DNA from: Macrostomum hystrix
Lineage: Eukaryota > Platyhelminthes > Macrostomidae
NCBI GenBank assembly: GCA_950097015.1
Contig: CATNEN010000029.1
Coordinates: 372,001-436,000, forward strand
Reading direction: 5' to 3'
DNA: 64,000 nt
Shown here: positions 10,640-25,300 of the stretch, piece after piece
Numbering within the stretch: the stretch's first letter is position 1
Layout of the letters: each line of letters opens with the position of its first letter
The notes under the pieces: generated by a model
What the model saw: the letters and a program-made list of their open reading frames with translations, nothing else
Database searches by the model: none
What the model was told of the DNA's origin: nothing
Made by a program: the position numbers and the translations under genes

Positions 10640-11454
10640 ACGGCTTTTGATCATTATTATTGAGCTAATTTTCCGACGACAAATCATATGTAATGTCAGT
10701 TATTGATTTATTATCTTCTTAAATGTTATTTACTATGGATTTCGCATGATCGCCAGTTTTTATTATACAAATATTTTATTAATGCTGTTTTTCTGCACTG
10801 CTTCTAGAATTGTAGCTTTTGATTGTCGCTATCGCAGGTTTTTATCTATCATTTCATTGATTAGAGATTTCACGAAATTATTGTATTTTATAGTCAGAGG
10901 ACGTAAGAAATTTAGCTTTGTCAGCCGAGCCGTTGGCTTAATCTGTGATGCTAATTGTTTGCCGTGTTTGTTTGTTTGTTTTACGTCTATTGCGACACAA
11001 CTATAACTGCTTTACTAATTACAGCTTTACTGCTTGTAATGTGCCGGTTCTCTTTTTCTTTGGTTTAGGTTAGCTGTTTTTTTTTAAATAGAGCATGCTT
11101 TGGTGCTTACTTGTTAGTAGTAAGGCTGGATTGTGAAAACTGACTGTTTGAGCTGTTTTTAAGCCCCACTTGCCCCAGTGGGTAATGCTAGATGGCGCGC
11201 GTCTTATTGAACTTATAGGAGTGGACATTCGAAATCTAATAACTGTAATTATAACAACCTTGCAAGCTATGATGGCTGTGTAAAATATTGTCCAAATATA
11301 TATATATATGAAGCACTGAAAAGCATTGTTCCTGCCTATTTTGCCAAGGTACAGCTTGTACATAATGTTAAATACAGCTGCAGTGCTTTGTACAAATTAC
11401 TACTAAAAACTACTAAGCATTTATTTTATTATTTACCGATTCAAGTATCATTCC
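10640..11454. other. 3' flank of Mondo
   Basis: T-rich sequence without coding potential, likely the 3' untranslated region and intergenic DNA. A short (AT)n run lies at 11297-11309. No canonical AATAAA was found close to the stop codon. Confidence 0.4.
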
Positions 11455-11464
11455 AAATAGATAG

Positions 11465-11937
11465 GGGGCGGCTAGCGTCGCTGCCTCGCACTCCAATGGA
11501 CGCCAGTTCGATTCTCCCTTCAAGTCACGATTAATTTCGGGACTTGTTGGAGGGTTTAGACAGTAGCGACGTGTGAGTTGTGTGCGTTGGCGCTGGGGCG
11601 TGAGGCCTTCGGGGGTGGCTGGGGGGCGGGTGTACACCGCCGCGCGCTTTCTGGACTTCCGTCAGCACGATTGGATAAGTGTACACCCGCCCCCTGAGGA
11701 CTGATTTCTTATCAGCCTTCCGCCTCCGGCTTGGTCTGCTCTGTGCGTGTGGGGCTGGGGTGGGGGGAACTGCTGCGTATTGCAGGGTGCCTCCTGCCCT
11801 CCCCGGCTGGTCTGTGCTGCTGTGCTGTGTGTGGTGCCTGCTCAGGGGAGGCGGCGCGATGGGCGCTAAGCGCCTAGTTCGCCGGTCTGGGGGCGTGCCG
11901 CTCCGTCGCTTGTGCGACAAGTGCCCGGGCCCCCTGC
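11465..11937 (+). mobile_element. tRNA-like SINE with 10-11-bp target duplication
   Basis: The direct repeat AAATAGATAG flanks the element at 11455-11464 and 11938-11947, with a shared preceding C making it 11 bp. The head GGGGCGGCTAGCGTCGCTGCC to CAGTTCGATTCTCCC resembles tRNA A and B boxes of a pol III promoter. The body is GC-rich and unlike the AT-rich flanks. It includes a perfect 15-bp inverted repeat at 11624-11638 and 11679-11693. It has no similarity that I can see to the other SINEs in the window. Confidence 0.75.
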
Positions 11938-11947
11938 AAATAGATAG

Positions 11948-13333
11948 AGAAAATAGATTATTCCAGATTCGGATTTTAACCCAGATCCTTAATGTCATCT
12001 AAGATCGCGGCAATATTAAGGCTAGTTTAGACTCGCAGGTGATTTAAAGGCTTACAACACGACGATAATATAAGAGTATGCGGTTTTATTTTTTAGAGCG
12101 AAATTATGCTAAATAAGTATCGCTATGCAATTAAATAATAAATGAAGCACTAAAACACTATTAAATTTGTATTTAATTGGGAACCTCAGATAGGTGCCAG
12201 TTTTGGGTATGGGAGAGATCGTCAAGGTAGATTTTGGACAAACCACGCAAAATTCAGCTAAAAAACAGGGCACGAAAACTTGAGTAGCCTTACAAAATTT
12301 TTTAAACAATAGTTGTTCATTTTTGCCAAATAAATATAGCGCTATCACAATGCAAAAAAGCAAGGGCACAATGATCGAACAAGCTACTATGAGTAGTTAG
12401 AAGTCAGCTATGGCAAAGTTTAAAAAAAATAAAAACTTTGTTTTTATTTAAGCATTATAGTGAGGGACGATTAAAGAGCGGCATATTTGTGTTGTGTCCA
12501 TTTCTTATTAAATATAACTAGTCTTAAAAACTATATAATTGAACTAAACTTATATTATAAATTTTGCACACAAAAAACTTACCGACTACTCACGGGCAGG
12601 TGCGGAAAAGTAGCGTAAAATAGAAAGTATAATATAAAACGTCTTTTTCAGGAAGCATTTTGGGAAGCTAAAAGAATGATTTAAAAAAGGAAACAGCCCA
12701 GTTTACCGGGAAAGAAACAGCAAAAAATGGCATAGAGATTGTGCTTAATAAAAATTGTCTGGATGTACTTCTGCAGTTGTACTTTTAGCTAGCGCTAAAT
12801 TTCAAAATTAAGCGAGCATCCAGGCCGTAAATAGAAGAGATATTAAACAGCGAATCAGTGCATCAGATAATCAGCCCGCTAGATGGGTTCTTGGAATATA
12901 AATACGCAGTATATATCATGAGTATGAATAAGTTTATAATTGGACTCGGAAATTGTGGGACAGGATGACTGATTTTGCATAATTAAAATAAGACTACTAT
13001 GATTGGTGAAATAAATCACTACAGATAATGCAATATACGTTAAAAGTACAGGCCTATGAGTCCGCCAGTATTTAGCAATTAATTTACTAAACCAGTTTGT
13101 TATCGAATAGTAAATGATAATAACTGAATCACAAAACCAGTTTTGCGGTAATATATGGAAATATAGCGCATCGCGAAATACGGAGGTGCTAGGCGTGAAT
13201 TATAAAAAACTGTGTTTAAAAAACTAAATGGACGAGTCGGCTTGGCATCCACTCGCCAACCTGCAAGCTAATCTCACAAAAACGCTTCGCATAGTATCCA
13301 TTGTAAACTGAACAGTTGCTAAGGGGATGGCGC
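11948..13333. other. AT-rich intergenic DNA
   Basis: Lies between the convergent Mondo and MAP1 genes. No coding segment or array seen; both 3' untranslated regions may extend into it. Confidence 0.5.
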
Positions 13334-16300
13334 CTAGAACTCCACCCTGAAGGCGGTGCAAATCTTGTCTTCGGCTTCGTCGCCCTGCTGTTGCAGCCGG
13401 ATGCGGCAGTCGGAGGCGCTGGGCGCCAGGGTGACGCGCAACTGCTGCATCCGGCTGGCATTGCCGGCTAGCCAGTTGTTGAACAGCTGATTGCTGTGCG
13501 TTGGAATCAGGGTGACCTCCGGCTCAGGCCAGGCCGACTTGCCCTCCAGCAGGGCGTCTAGAATGGCTGGCTGCGGATCGCAGCTGCTCAGCACGTAGTA
13601 TCTGGCGCGGACCCGCTTGAAATACTCGGCGTCGGCGTACTGGCGCTCACCGTGGCCGGGCACGTACGCCAGGTCGAAGTGCAGCGGATGCACCGGGCCG
13701 TAGTTTACGGCGGGATGAGCAGCGGCCGAGCCAGGCTTGGGTTTTGCCGGAGCCGGGGCCGGTGCGGGAGCGGGCAGGCCGAGTGGCTCGTCAACGGTGA
13801 TTAGCTCGGCGGTGTCAGCTTCGGCGCTGTTAGTGTTGTTGGCATTCAGCTCCCAGGCTTCATGATGACCCTCTTGATGCACCCCATCGGCCTGCTGCTC
13901 CTCCGACTGGTGATGCTCCTGCTGGAACAAGTCGGGGTGCCACGCTTCAACCCTAGCCAGGTTGCTGGAATGTGGTGTACAACCCTAACCAGGTTGCTAG
14001 GACGTGGTGTACAACCCTAACCAGGTTGCTGGAATGTGGTGTACAACCCTAACCAGGTTGCTGGAATGTGGTGCACAACCCGAACCAGGTTGCTAGGATG
14101 TGGTGTACAACCCTAACCAGGTTGCTGGAATGTGGTGTACAACCCTAACCAGGTTGCTAGGACGTGGTGTACAACCCTAACCAGGTTGCTGGAATGTGGT
14201 GCACAACCCGAACCAGGTTGCTAGGATGTGGTGTACAAACCTAACCAGGTTGCTATGATGTGGTGCACAACCCGAACCAGGTTTCTAGGATGTGGTGTAC
14301 AACCCTAAACAGGTTGCTGGAATGTGGTGCACAACCCGAACCAGGTTGCTAGGATGTGGTGTACAACCCTAACCAGGTTGCTGGAATGTGGTGTACAACC
14401 CTAACCAGGTTGCTAGGACGTGGTGTACAACCCTAACCAGGTTGCTGGAATGTGGTGCACAACCCGAACCAGGTTGCTAGGATGTGGTGTACAAACCTAA
14501 CCAGGTTGCTATGATGTGGTGCACAACCCGAACCAGGTTTCTAGGATGTGGTGTACAACCCTAAACAGGTTGCTGGAATGTTGTGTACAACCCTAACCAG
14601 GTTGCTAGGATGTGGTGTACAACCCTAACCAGGTTGCTGGAATGTAAAAACGTTCAGTTTCGAGCCTCACTGTGTCAGCATCGGCGCCTGAAGTTTCAGC
14701 CAGTGAAATCTCTTCGACAGCCGCCGCAGCCTCAGGCTCGTGCTGCTCAGTCACCAGATTCTCGTCAGCCGTCGTAGCCGCAGGGGCGGCAGCCGGAGCT
14801 GCAGCAGAAGCAGCCGCAGGCTTAGCAATCTTTCGTCCAGCGATAGGTTTCGCCGGCGCCGCCTTGGCAGCCGGAGCAGCAGCTGCAGACTTGGCAGGCT
14901 CCTTCTTAGCAACGGCAGCCGGCTTGGCCGACGAAGCAGACACCGACTTAGACGCTGCCGATGCTGACGACTTGGAGCCGGGAGCGGCAGCAGTTTTGCC
15001 AGGATCGCCGGAGGATGCGACCGGCTTCTTGACAATGGGAGCAGCAGCAGCAGCAGCTGGGGCCTTCTTGACCGGAGCAGCTGCGGGAGCCGGTTTCGGC
15101 TTAGGCTTGGCAGCAGCCGAGGTGGCGGCGTGGTCGCCGGAGGCTGCGGGCGCGGGCTTTTTAGGAGCAGCGCTAGTAGGCTTGTGAGCAGCCGCACTAG
15201 CCGGGATGTACTCGGCCGACTTTAGGCAGTCCAGTCCGCGGACCTTCTCCAGGCCTTCAATGACTCGCAGCTGCGGGCAGCAGCCGGGCAGCAGTAGGCG
15301 AGTCCAGGCCAGCTTGGGATCGCTGGGCCGCCAGACCAGCAGGCAGCAGAGCGAATTGGCGTGCGAAGGGCTGGCGTGGCAGAGTCCAATCCGAGCCAAC
15401 TGCCAGGGCTTGCCACCGGCTGAGGCTGCCTGCGACTGCAGTTGGGCCACGAAGTCTTTGAACTCCTTGCCGTCGGCCACCGGCTGCAGCGGATACAGGT
15501 CCAGAGCGCCGTTGCCCAGCTTGCTGTAGAGCGTCACTGGCTGCGGCTGCCCGGTGCCCAGCCGGCGCACCTCCTCCAGGTGCACGTTGAGGCCGCGCAA
15601 AAGGCGCACGGCCGTGGCCGAGTCGCGCCGGACGCTGGCCTCAAGCCGGTGCTGGCCGCCGTTGGACGCCTCATCCTCGGCGGCTGGCTTAGGGCGGCAG
15701 GGCAGCAGGGCGCAGCCCAGGGTGGGGGCGCCGCCAGCTTCCTTGGCCGACAGTCGCTCCAGCAGGGCCAGCAGTCCGGGCAGATTGTCGTGATCCCAGT
15801 GGCTCAGTAGGAGGCCGTCAAGCTGCGGGTTTGTTTATTGAGTAGGTTTGGCATTGCACTTTAGCATGCCAAACTGGAAACTAAGAAACTGGCTGAACAT
15901 GACAATGCATTTAGATTCAGGACACTGCGATGGGACTTCAGGACACTGCGATGGGACTTCAGGACATCACGGGACTTCAGGACACTGCGATGGGACTTCA
16001 GGACACTGCGATGGGACTTCAGGACACTGCGATGGGACTTCAGGACACTGCGATGGGACTTCAGGACACTGCGATGGGACTTCAGGACACTGCGATGGGA
16101 CTTCAGGACACTGCGATGGGACTTCAGGACACTGCGATGGGACTTCAGGACACTGCGATGGACTTCAGGACACTGCGATGGGACTTCAGGACACTGCGAT
16201 GGGACTTCAGGACACTGCGATGGGACTTCAGGACACTGCGATGGGACTTCAGGACACTGCGATGGGACTTCAGGACACTGCGATGGGACTTCAGGACATC

Positions 16301-19300
16301 ACGGGACTGTCACGGGACTTCAGGACACTGGGACGAAACTTCAGGACACTGGGACGGGACTTCAGGACAACTGGGATGAGAATTCAGTACACTTGGACGG
16401 GACTTCAGGACAACTGGGATGGGACTTCAGGACACTGTGATGGGACTTCAGGACACTGCGATGGGACTTCAGGACATCACGGGACTGTCACGGGACTTCA
16501 GGACAACTGGGATGAGACTTCAGTACACTTGGACGGGACTTCAGGACAACTGGGATGGGACTTCAGGACACTGTGATGGGACTTCAGGACACTGGGAAGG
16601 GACTTCAGTACACTGGGACGGGACTTCAGGACACTGCGACGGAACTTCAGGACACTGTCACGGACTTCAGGACACTGCGACGGGACTTCAGGATACTGGG
16701 ACGGGACTTCAGGACACTCGGACGGGATTTCAGTACAACTGGGATGGAACTTCAGGACACTGCGATGGGACTTCAGGACACTTGGACGGGACTTCAGGAT
16801 ACTGGGACGGGATTTCAGGACAACTGAGATGGGACTTCAGGACACTGCGACGGAACTTCAGGACAACTGGGATGGAACTTCAGGACACTGCGATGGGACT
16901 TCAGAACACTGGGACGAGACTTCAGGACACTGCGATGGGACTTCAGAACACTGGGACGAGACTTCAGGACACTGCGATCGGACTTCAGAACACTGGGACG
17001 GGACTTCAGGACACTGCGATCGGACTTCAGAACACTGTGACGGCACTGGAAGATGCTGAAGCATCTAATATAAAAAGGACGCAACCAAGCCAAACCAACT
17101 CACCCGATCCAGGTGGGCCAGGAAAGGCCAGAAAGCCGGCGTCCTACCAGCGCCAGTATTTACTAGCAGGCCGAAACCGTCAACGCCCAGATAGCAGGAG
17201 TCGCCTAAGCCAGCCGGGAACACGTACAGAGTAGGCTTCTGAATGCGAATATTGCCAACTGTGCCAGCCGGCCGCAGGCGCTGCTCAACGCTGGCGAGGC
17301 CGCACTGTTTGCCCGCCAGGAAGCCGGCTAGCTGCACCGCGCCCGACACAGTGGCCTGGTCCAGCTCCGACTGATGGGCGGCGGCGTGCGCGCGAAACTC
17401 AGTCAGGGGCGGCTTTACAGACTTCCAGCCAGAGCCGGCGGCATTGAGGGCGCACGAGATGGTAAAGCTGCGTGTGTTTTTAGAGGGAACTTTAGCTTTA
17501 GACTGTCAGCCTACTGCAACTAATTGGCAGCCTACTGCAACAGACTGTCAGCCTACTGCAACAGACTGTCAGCCTACTGCAACAGACTGTCAGCCTACTG
17601 CAACAGACTGTCAGCTTACTGCAACTGATTGTCAGTCTACTGCAACTGACTGTCAGGCAACTGTAACTTCAATATTTTTCGTATGCTCACCGATGATCCG
17701 GAGGTAGCGAGGCATCGGGCGCGGATCGCAGCATTTGAGCGAGACGACTGTTCGATACGCTGCCATCCTTAAGCAGCCAGTCGCCGAGTTCGTCAGACTG
17801 GCGTCCGGCGAAGACTACGTGCCTGTTGACAAACTGAGTTTGCAGAAGCCACTCGAACTGGCTGGCCAGGGTGAACAAACCCGGATTGATGACGGCGGCC
17901 ACGCACAGATTATTGGAGAATACGCGAATCACCGACTCACCTGCAGGACAGAGGAAGCCAATAATTATAATTAAAGACAATTTAAAATAATAAATCGTGA
18001 CCCATTATCACAGCTTAAATGACTCCAACCAAGATTTCGGACGATTCTAACTAAGATTTCGGACGATTCCAAATAATATTTTGGACGATTCTAAAGAAGA
18101 TTTCGGACGAGTCCAACTAAGATTTTTGACGATTCCAACTAAGACTATGTAAGATTCTAACCTAGATTTTCGATGATTCCAACGAAGACTATGTAAGATT
18201 CTAACCTAGATTTCGGATGATTCCAAATAAGACTTTGGAAGATTTAAATTAATATTTCGAAAGATTTCAATTGAGATTTGGGACGATACTATTTCAGAAT
18301 TTGAACGCTACCAACTGAGATTGTTCATGATTCCGACTGAACTGCTGTAAGATAAGAGTTGCAGAGTATGTTGGACTGCAAAAGCTTTCGTAACAAACAT
18401 CGATTTAATACTTAAGTCCCTTTTTTCACTATCGAGCGTGTCCAACTCATAGCTAGCTTCCATTCCAGGTTATAATATTTACGAGACCCTAGGTCAGCAT
18501 TGAAACACGGCAGATATGCTACAGACGAGTGAGAATCTAGTTTGCACTCAGCTACCAGACAAAGTTTAAGAAAAAACGCCTTAAAATGCTATTTCCGACG
18601 CAGCCAAATGTAAAGTGAGAAGAAGACAGCAAATTTTCAGTTCCAGTAAATACGAGTAAAAAAACAACCATTAACTCAGTTTTTACAGATAAGAACGGAG
18701 AGCAGGTTAAAGAAGTCTGAGATTTAAAATGCTTCGCTAATAGCTTAACAACAAAACACCTGAAGCAGGCGTATTCACACTGCGTGAGACAGTTTTTAAG
18801 ATTATTATATTACTAAAGTCTTCGTTTAAAATAGAGCAGACCCATACAGGGTTAACAATGCATACATTTTTTATCAAAATATCGCTACTTTAATAACTAA
18901 TTTAATATTAAAGTTGTACACAAAGCTGAGCTTAGACAAAAATAATCTTTGCGTATATTCCTAATTTTGAGCTACAATATTGGCAAAGCGGAGAAGCAGG
19001 CATGTGTGATAATTTGACTTTCATTTGGCTGCAATTAGCCAACTCTGTTTCATAAATTTCGAACTTGGCCAAAAACTGGCCAAATTATACAACACAATAA
19101 TTTGAAGAGAGACTAGTGAGAGGGAACTAACTCAAGTGGACATTTTGTACAGCTCGGTACACACTTTACAGTTAGCGGGAAATGGACACATCTGGACAGA
19201 CGAAAAATACTTTCTGTCTCCAAACCTCCCCCACTGACGGACTGACTCAACCACACAGCTTTTTATTTACTGTTGAAGTTCTTTCCGATTTGAGCACACA

Positions 19301-22300
19301 ATGGCTTGAACAAAATCTGTGATTGATTTTCTGTTCATTGGTGAACTTGGGTCAACAGGAGCGGGAGAAAGAGAGCTACATCTAAATTACTTTACCTTTC
19401 TTTGTACGAAAAATGCTAAGCCTCTCTGTGAAATCTATCTTTCAGTTGTTTACGAACTTATTAATATTATTATTATATGTTTATATTGCGTTCGAATTAA
19501 TCTCACTCAAACGCGCACAATACAAAATAAACAAGACAATAATAAAAACTAGGTCAGTTATCAGTCGCATGCTCAAATCGAAATTTTGAGAATGCTTCAC
19601 CGCAGCAAACTATTATCAGCAAGAAGGCAGGAAAAATTTCTAAGCAATTTCTTTCGAGCAAATATGAAGAACCGCCAGAAACTATACCCACACTCCGCAC
19701 ACAGAGCCAGACGACACAGAACATATACTAGGCCGATAGGTACAATAAGGGGAAGGCGAGAGAAGAAGCAGATAGAGAATAGAGCAGGAATGAGAACATA
19801 GAATTGAGTATATAGTCCCACGCGCTGAGCAATCTGACTGTACCCTGGCTCACCTCAAGTCTGACGAGTGCAATCTAGAATGCTGTCTAATAGCGTCACT
19901 ATCACAATACACAAGTCTGTGCAGCGATAGTCTTTTCTAAATAGACAACCCCTTCAGGTCATTGGCACCTTGCTGTTATATCTGCTGTTGGTTGCGTTCA
20001 AGAAAAATACTTCTATTTATAACTATGCAACCATAAATGAAGCTATATGCATAGGCGACTCAAAGGGACGACTGTCTGGAGTCACGGGATGATTCTTACT
20101 GGAGTCACGAGATGATTCTTACTGGAGTCACGGGATGATTCTTACTGGAGTCACGGGGTGAGGTGATTCTTACTGGAGTCACGGGGTGATTCTTACTGGA
20201 GTCACGGGGTGAGGTGATTCTTACTGGAGTCACGGGATGATTCTTACTGGAGTCATGGGATGATTCTTACTGGAGTCACGGGGTGATTCTTACTGGAGTC
20301 ACGGGATGATTCTTACTGGAGTCACGGGATGATTCTTACTGGACTCACGGGATGATTCTTACTGGAGTCACGAGATGATTCTTACTGGAGTCACGGGATG
20401 ATTCTTACTGGAGTCACGGGGTGAGGTGATTCTTACTGGAGTCACGGGGTGATTCTTACTGGAGTCACGGGGTGAGGTGATTCTTACTGGAGTCACGGGA
20501 TGATTCTTACTGGGGTCACGGGATGATTCTTACTGGGGTCACGGGATGATTCTTACTGGAGTCACGGGATGATTCTTACTGGAGTCACGGGATGATTCTT
20601 ACTGGAGTCACGGGATGATTCTTACTGGAGTCACGGGATGATTCTTACTGGAGTCACGGGACGATTCTTACTGGAGTCACGGGATGATTCTTACTGGAGT
20701 CACGGGATGATTCTTACTGGATTCACGGGACGATTCTTACTGGAGTCACGGGATGATTCTTACTGGAGTCACGGGATGATTCTTACTGGAGTCACGGGGT
20801 GAGGTGATTCTTACTGGAGTCACGGGGTGATTCTTACTGGAGTCACGGGGTGATTCTTACTGGAGTCACGGGGTGAGGTGATTCTTACTGGAGTCACGGG
20901 ATGATTCTTACTGGGGTCACGGGATGATTCTTACTGCGGTCACGGGATGATTCTTACTGGAGTCACGGGATGATTCTTACTGGAGTCACGGGATGATTCT
21001 TACTGGAGTCACGGGATGATTCTTACTGGAGTCACGGGATGATTCTTACTGGAGTCACGGGACGATTCTTACTGGAGTCACGGGATGATTCTTACTGGAG
21101 TCACGGGATGATTCTTACTGGAGTCACGGGATGATTCTTACTGGATTCACGGGACGATTCTTACTGGAGTCACGGGATGATTCTTACTGGAGTCACGGGA
21201 TGATTCTTACTGGAGTCACGGGATGATTCTTACTGGAGTCACGGGGTGAGGTGATTCTTACTGGAGTCACGGGGTGATTCTTACTGGAGTCACGGGGTGA
21301 GGTGATTCTTACTGGAGTCACGGGATGATTCTTACTGGGGTCACGGGATGATTCTTACTGGGGTCACGGGATGATTCTTACTGGAGTCACGGGATGATTC
21401 TTACTGGAGTCACGGGATGATTCTTACTGGAGTCACGGGATGATTCTTACTGGAGTCACGGGATGATTCTTACTGGAGTCATGGGATGATTCTTACTGGA
21501 GTCACGGGGTGATTCTTACTGGAGTCACGGGATGATTCTTACTGGAGTCACGGGATGATTCTTACTGGAGTCACGGGATGATTCTTACTGGAGTCACGAG
21601 ATGATTCTTACTGGAGTCACGGGATGATTCTTACTGGAGTCACGGGGTGAGGTGATTCTTACTGGAGTCACGGGGTGATTCTTACTGGAGTCACGGGGTG
21701 AGGTGATTCTTACTGGAGTCACGGGATGATTCTTACTGGGGTCACGGGATGATTCTTACTGCGGTCACGGGATGATTCTTACTGGAGTCACGGGATGATT
21801 CTTACTGGAGTCACGGGATGATTCTTACTGGAGTCACGGGATGATTCTTACTGGAGTCACGGGATGATTCTTACTGGAGTCACGGGACGATTCTTACTGG
21901 AGTCACGGATGATTCTTACTGGAGTCACGGGATGATTCTTACTGGAGTCACGGGATGATTCTTACTGGATTCACGGGACGATTCTTACTGGAGTCACGGG
22001 ATGATTCTTACTGGAGTCACGGGATGATTCTTACTGGAGTCACGGGATGATTCTTACTGGAGTCACGGGGTGAGGTGATTCTTACTGGAGTCACGGGGTG
22101 ATTCTTACTGGAGTCACGGGGTGAGGTGATTCTTACTGGAGTCACGGGATGATTCTTACTGGAGTCACGGGATGATTCTTACTGGAGTCACGGGGTGATT
22201 CTTACTCGAGTCACGGGATGATTCTTACTGGAGTCACGGGATGATTCTTACTAGCGTCACGGGATGATTCTTACGCTGGCGTCACGGGATGATTCTTACA

Positions 22301-25300
22301 CTGGAGTCACGGGATGATTCTCACTGGAGTCACGGGATGATTCTCACTGGAGTCACGGGATGATTCTTACTGGAGTCACGGGATGATTCTTACTGGAGTC
22401 ACGGGATGATTCTTACTGGAGTCACGGGATGATTCTTACTGGAGTCACGGGATGATTCTTGCTAGAATTAGGGCGATTCTTACTAGAGTTGGGACGATTC
22501 TTTCTGGTATTGGGACGATTCTTTCTGCTATTGGGACGATTCTTTCTGCTATTGGGACGATTCTTTCTGGTATTGGGACGATTCTTTCTGCTATTGCTTC
22601 GATTTTATCTCTAGTTGGGATGATTCTTACTGGAGTCACGGGATGATTCTTACTGGAGTCTCGGGATGATTCTTACTGGAGTCACTGGATGATTCTTACT
22701 GGAGTCACGGATGATTCTTACTGGAGTCACGGGATGATTCTTGCTAGAATTAGGGCGATTCTTACTAGAGTTGGGACGATTCTTTCTGGTATTGGGACGA
22801 TTCTTTCTGGTATTGGGACGATTCTTTCTGCTATTGGGACGATTCTTTCTGGTATTGGGACGATTCTTTCTGCTATTGGGACGATTCTTTCTGGTATTGG
22901 GATGATTCTTTCTGGTATTGGGACGATTCTTTCTGCTATTGGGACGATTCTTTCTGGTATTGGGACGATTCTTTCTGGTATTGGGACGATTCTTTCTGCT
23001 ATTGGGACGATTCTTTCTGGTATTGGGACGATTCTTTCTGCTATTGGGACGATTTTTTCTGGTATTGGGACGATTCTTTCTGCTATTGCTTCGATTTTAT
23101 CTCTAGTTGGGATGATTCTACCTAAAATTATAGCGCCGATTTTACACTGACTAAAATGGGGTATGGTTCTGCCAAGGATCAAGACAAGAGTTTTCTTGGT
23201 GTACAAACTAAAGCAAAAGATATTTGAATAAAACACTTCTCAAGCACTGACTACAGAGATCAGTTGACCGGGTGCATTCAGAAAAAAAGCTAGCCCACAA
23301 AGTAGCAACAGCACCCAGTCCTAAATGCTTTCTAAACTGTTTGAAGTGACTCAGAGCAGCCGCTCTTTAAGACTCTCCCCAGACTCGACCTCCACCCGGC
23401 CTTCCATTTTCTTTCCGAGTTTAATAACTTAAACTGGAAGTCTTCTCCGTATGAATTGTACACTAGCTATTGAATTCGCATGCGAACTAAACCCTGCCTT
23501 AGCCATACTAGCTTGTAAACAATAAAGCCATTCTCTATGTTTCTTAGAATCGGCCACTACTTTACTCTCAGCATAAAGACAGCTCGGTAGACGCCACTCG
23601 CCAGTTCTATCAGGCGGTCTCGATTCCGCTGCAAATACAGTTAAGCTAATAACACATAAAAAATATCAGCTTACAGAATTGGCAGCGGAGAAACCCGCCC
23701 CCTACATATGCATGCGTAATTAGAGTATTGAACACCCCAGCCTGGCACACTTCTCTGACATAAGCACCGATTAATAATTCAGGGCTCGCATAGATTTTGC
23801 AATAAGTACTATTTAAGACTAGTTCAAAATGACATCAACCAAGGCTAGAACGAACCATTGTACATTCTTTTATGAAATAGCATGGATAGTGAAATTGAAA
23901 CTGACAACAATTAAAAGAATCAGTGCATGAGCTGAAATCAAACTCACCTTTCTCATTTTCGTTGAAGCTCTGCGGACTGGGATTTGAAGAAACGAAAGTT
24001 TTTAACTCTTCATTGATGTCGAATCCTAATGAGCTGGTGTCCCAGGAATTCACACCTGCACAAATTCATTGTTACCATTTAAGTTCATTTTTATCAATAA
24101 GAATATATATATATATGCATATAAGTGATATTAACTTGGGCAAGCAGATGGTAATTTTTTTCATTGTAGCAAACCAGCAAAAAGTCTTAAGATCTAAATT
24201 TCTAAGCAAACAGAAGCAAAAAAATGTATTGCTTGCATCAATATATGTACAATAAGACTAAAACTTAAATTTTTTTATTAGCTAGTCTTAAAGCTCTAGT
24301 CTAACCACTATGGCCTAGAAAAATGTGACACTATGACAGAAAGTGCATTTTGCTTTTTAACTGGCTAGCTATATCACTGCATCAGCATCTCTAGACATAG
24401 CCATTATAATACATAATTCTAAGCTCATATATTAGTTTGCTATCCTTGGTAGGGTATATAGACAAGACCTACATGTTTAGTTATATTTAATCTAGTTCTA
24501 AATTACTTTTTGTCTTAATTAGGACCAATTAGGACAAATTAATTCACACTATTAATTTGAGTGATCTACATAATTATAATTCTATAGACCCAGTATAGCA
24601 TTAGGCATTAGGCCTCTATAATTATATTATTAGCAAATGTTCTTTAAGATCTAGACCTTTTATATAATTATTCTTTTATAATTGTAGGAGAGCTACAGGC
24701 ATGGTACATCATTTGGTGACCCTAGACCTGTAGCCAGCAAGGAGGCGACTCTGCCCATTCCACTGACTTCTGAGCACACTATGCACATAGATATCATATG
24801 CTGGCATAGTTTAGACAGGTCTGCACATTGGCCTTGACTTTCTTGTCATCAGGCAGTATACACTTTCACAATGCCTTGGAAGTTGGCCCTTAAGGATATA
24901 AATTGCATAACAAGTCCCCTCTTTTACTTCTCTCTGCAGCTGCAACCCAAATAAATCTGGCCTTGCCACAGACTCGAGCTCAAGGACCTGCAATAGGCAA
25001 ACAGATTAGATTGCTCTGCCATTCCCAAAATAGGCCTATAAGGTAATAATCAAAATGATATTTTTTGATACATTTTTTGTAAAATTTACAAACTTTTAGA
25101 AAATAAAGTTGCTGGGCAAATTATGAAAAATAATAGCTAGACCTACTAATAGAATTAAAAAAAGTCTACATTGTAGATATTTAAAATAAGGCTTGATATG
25201 CCCAGACATTAAATTCATTTTTTTTAGTTTTTCTTATTTAAAAATAAGGCAAAAATATAGAATAAGGTCTGGACTAAATTCAAAGCCCGATTCTTTACTT

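Noticed and set aside
13945-14645. Interstitial telomere repeat because of GGTTAGGGTT in each unit
   Set aside because: TTAGGG occurs once per 32-bp unit and is not itself tandem.
14672-15187. 171-aa Ala-rich plus-strand frame
   Set aside because: Antisense of the Lys/Ala/Pro-rich linker of MAP1 exon 5; GC-rich codons leave the opposite frame open.
15848-17234. 150-270-aa Gly/His/Asp or LQDTAMG repeat frames
   Set aside because: 21-bp minisatellite inside MAP1 intron 4, antisense to the gene.
20060-22445. CRISPR-like regular direct repeats
   Set aside because: Units are contiguous with no unique spacers, the host is an animal, and no cas genes occur. The same applies to the other arrays.
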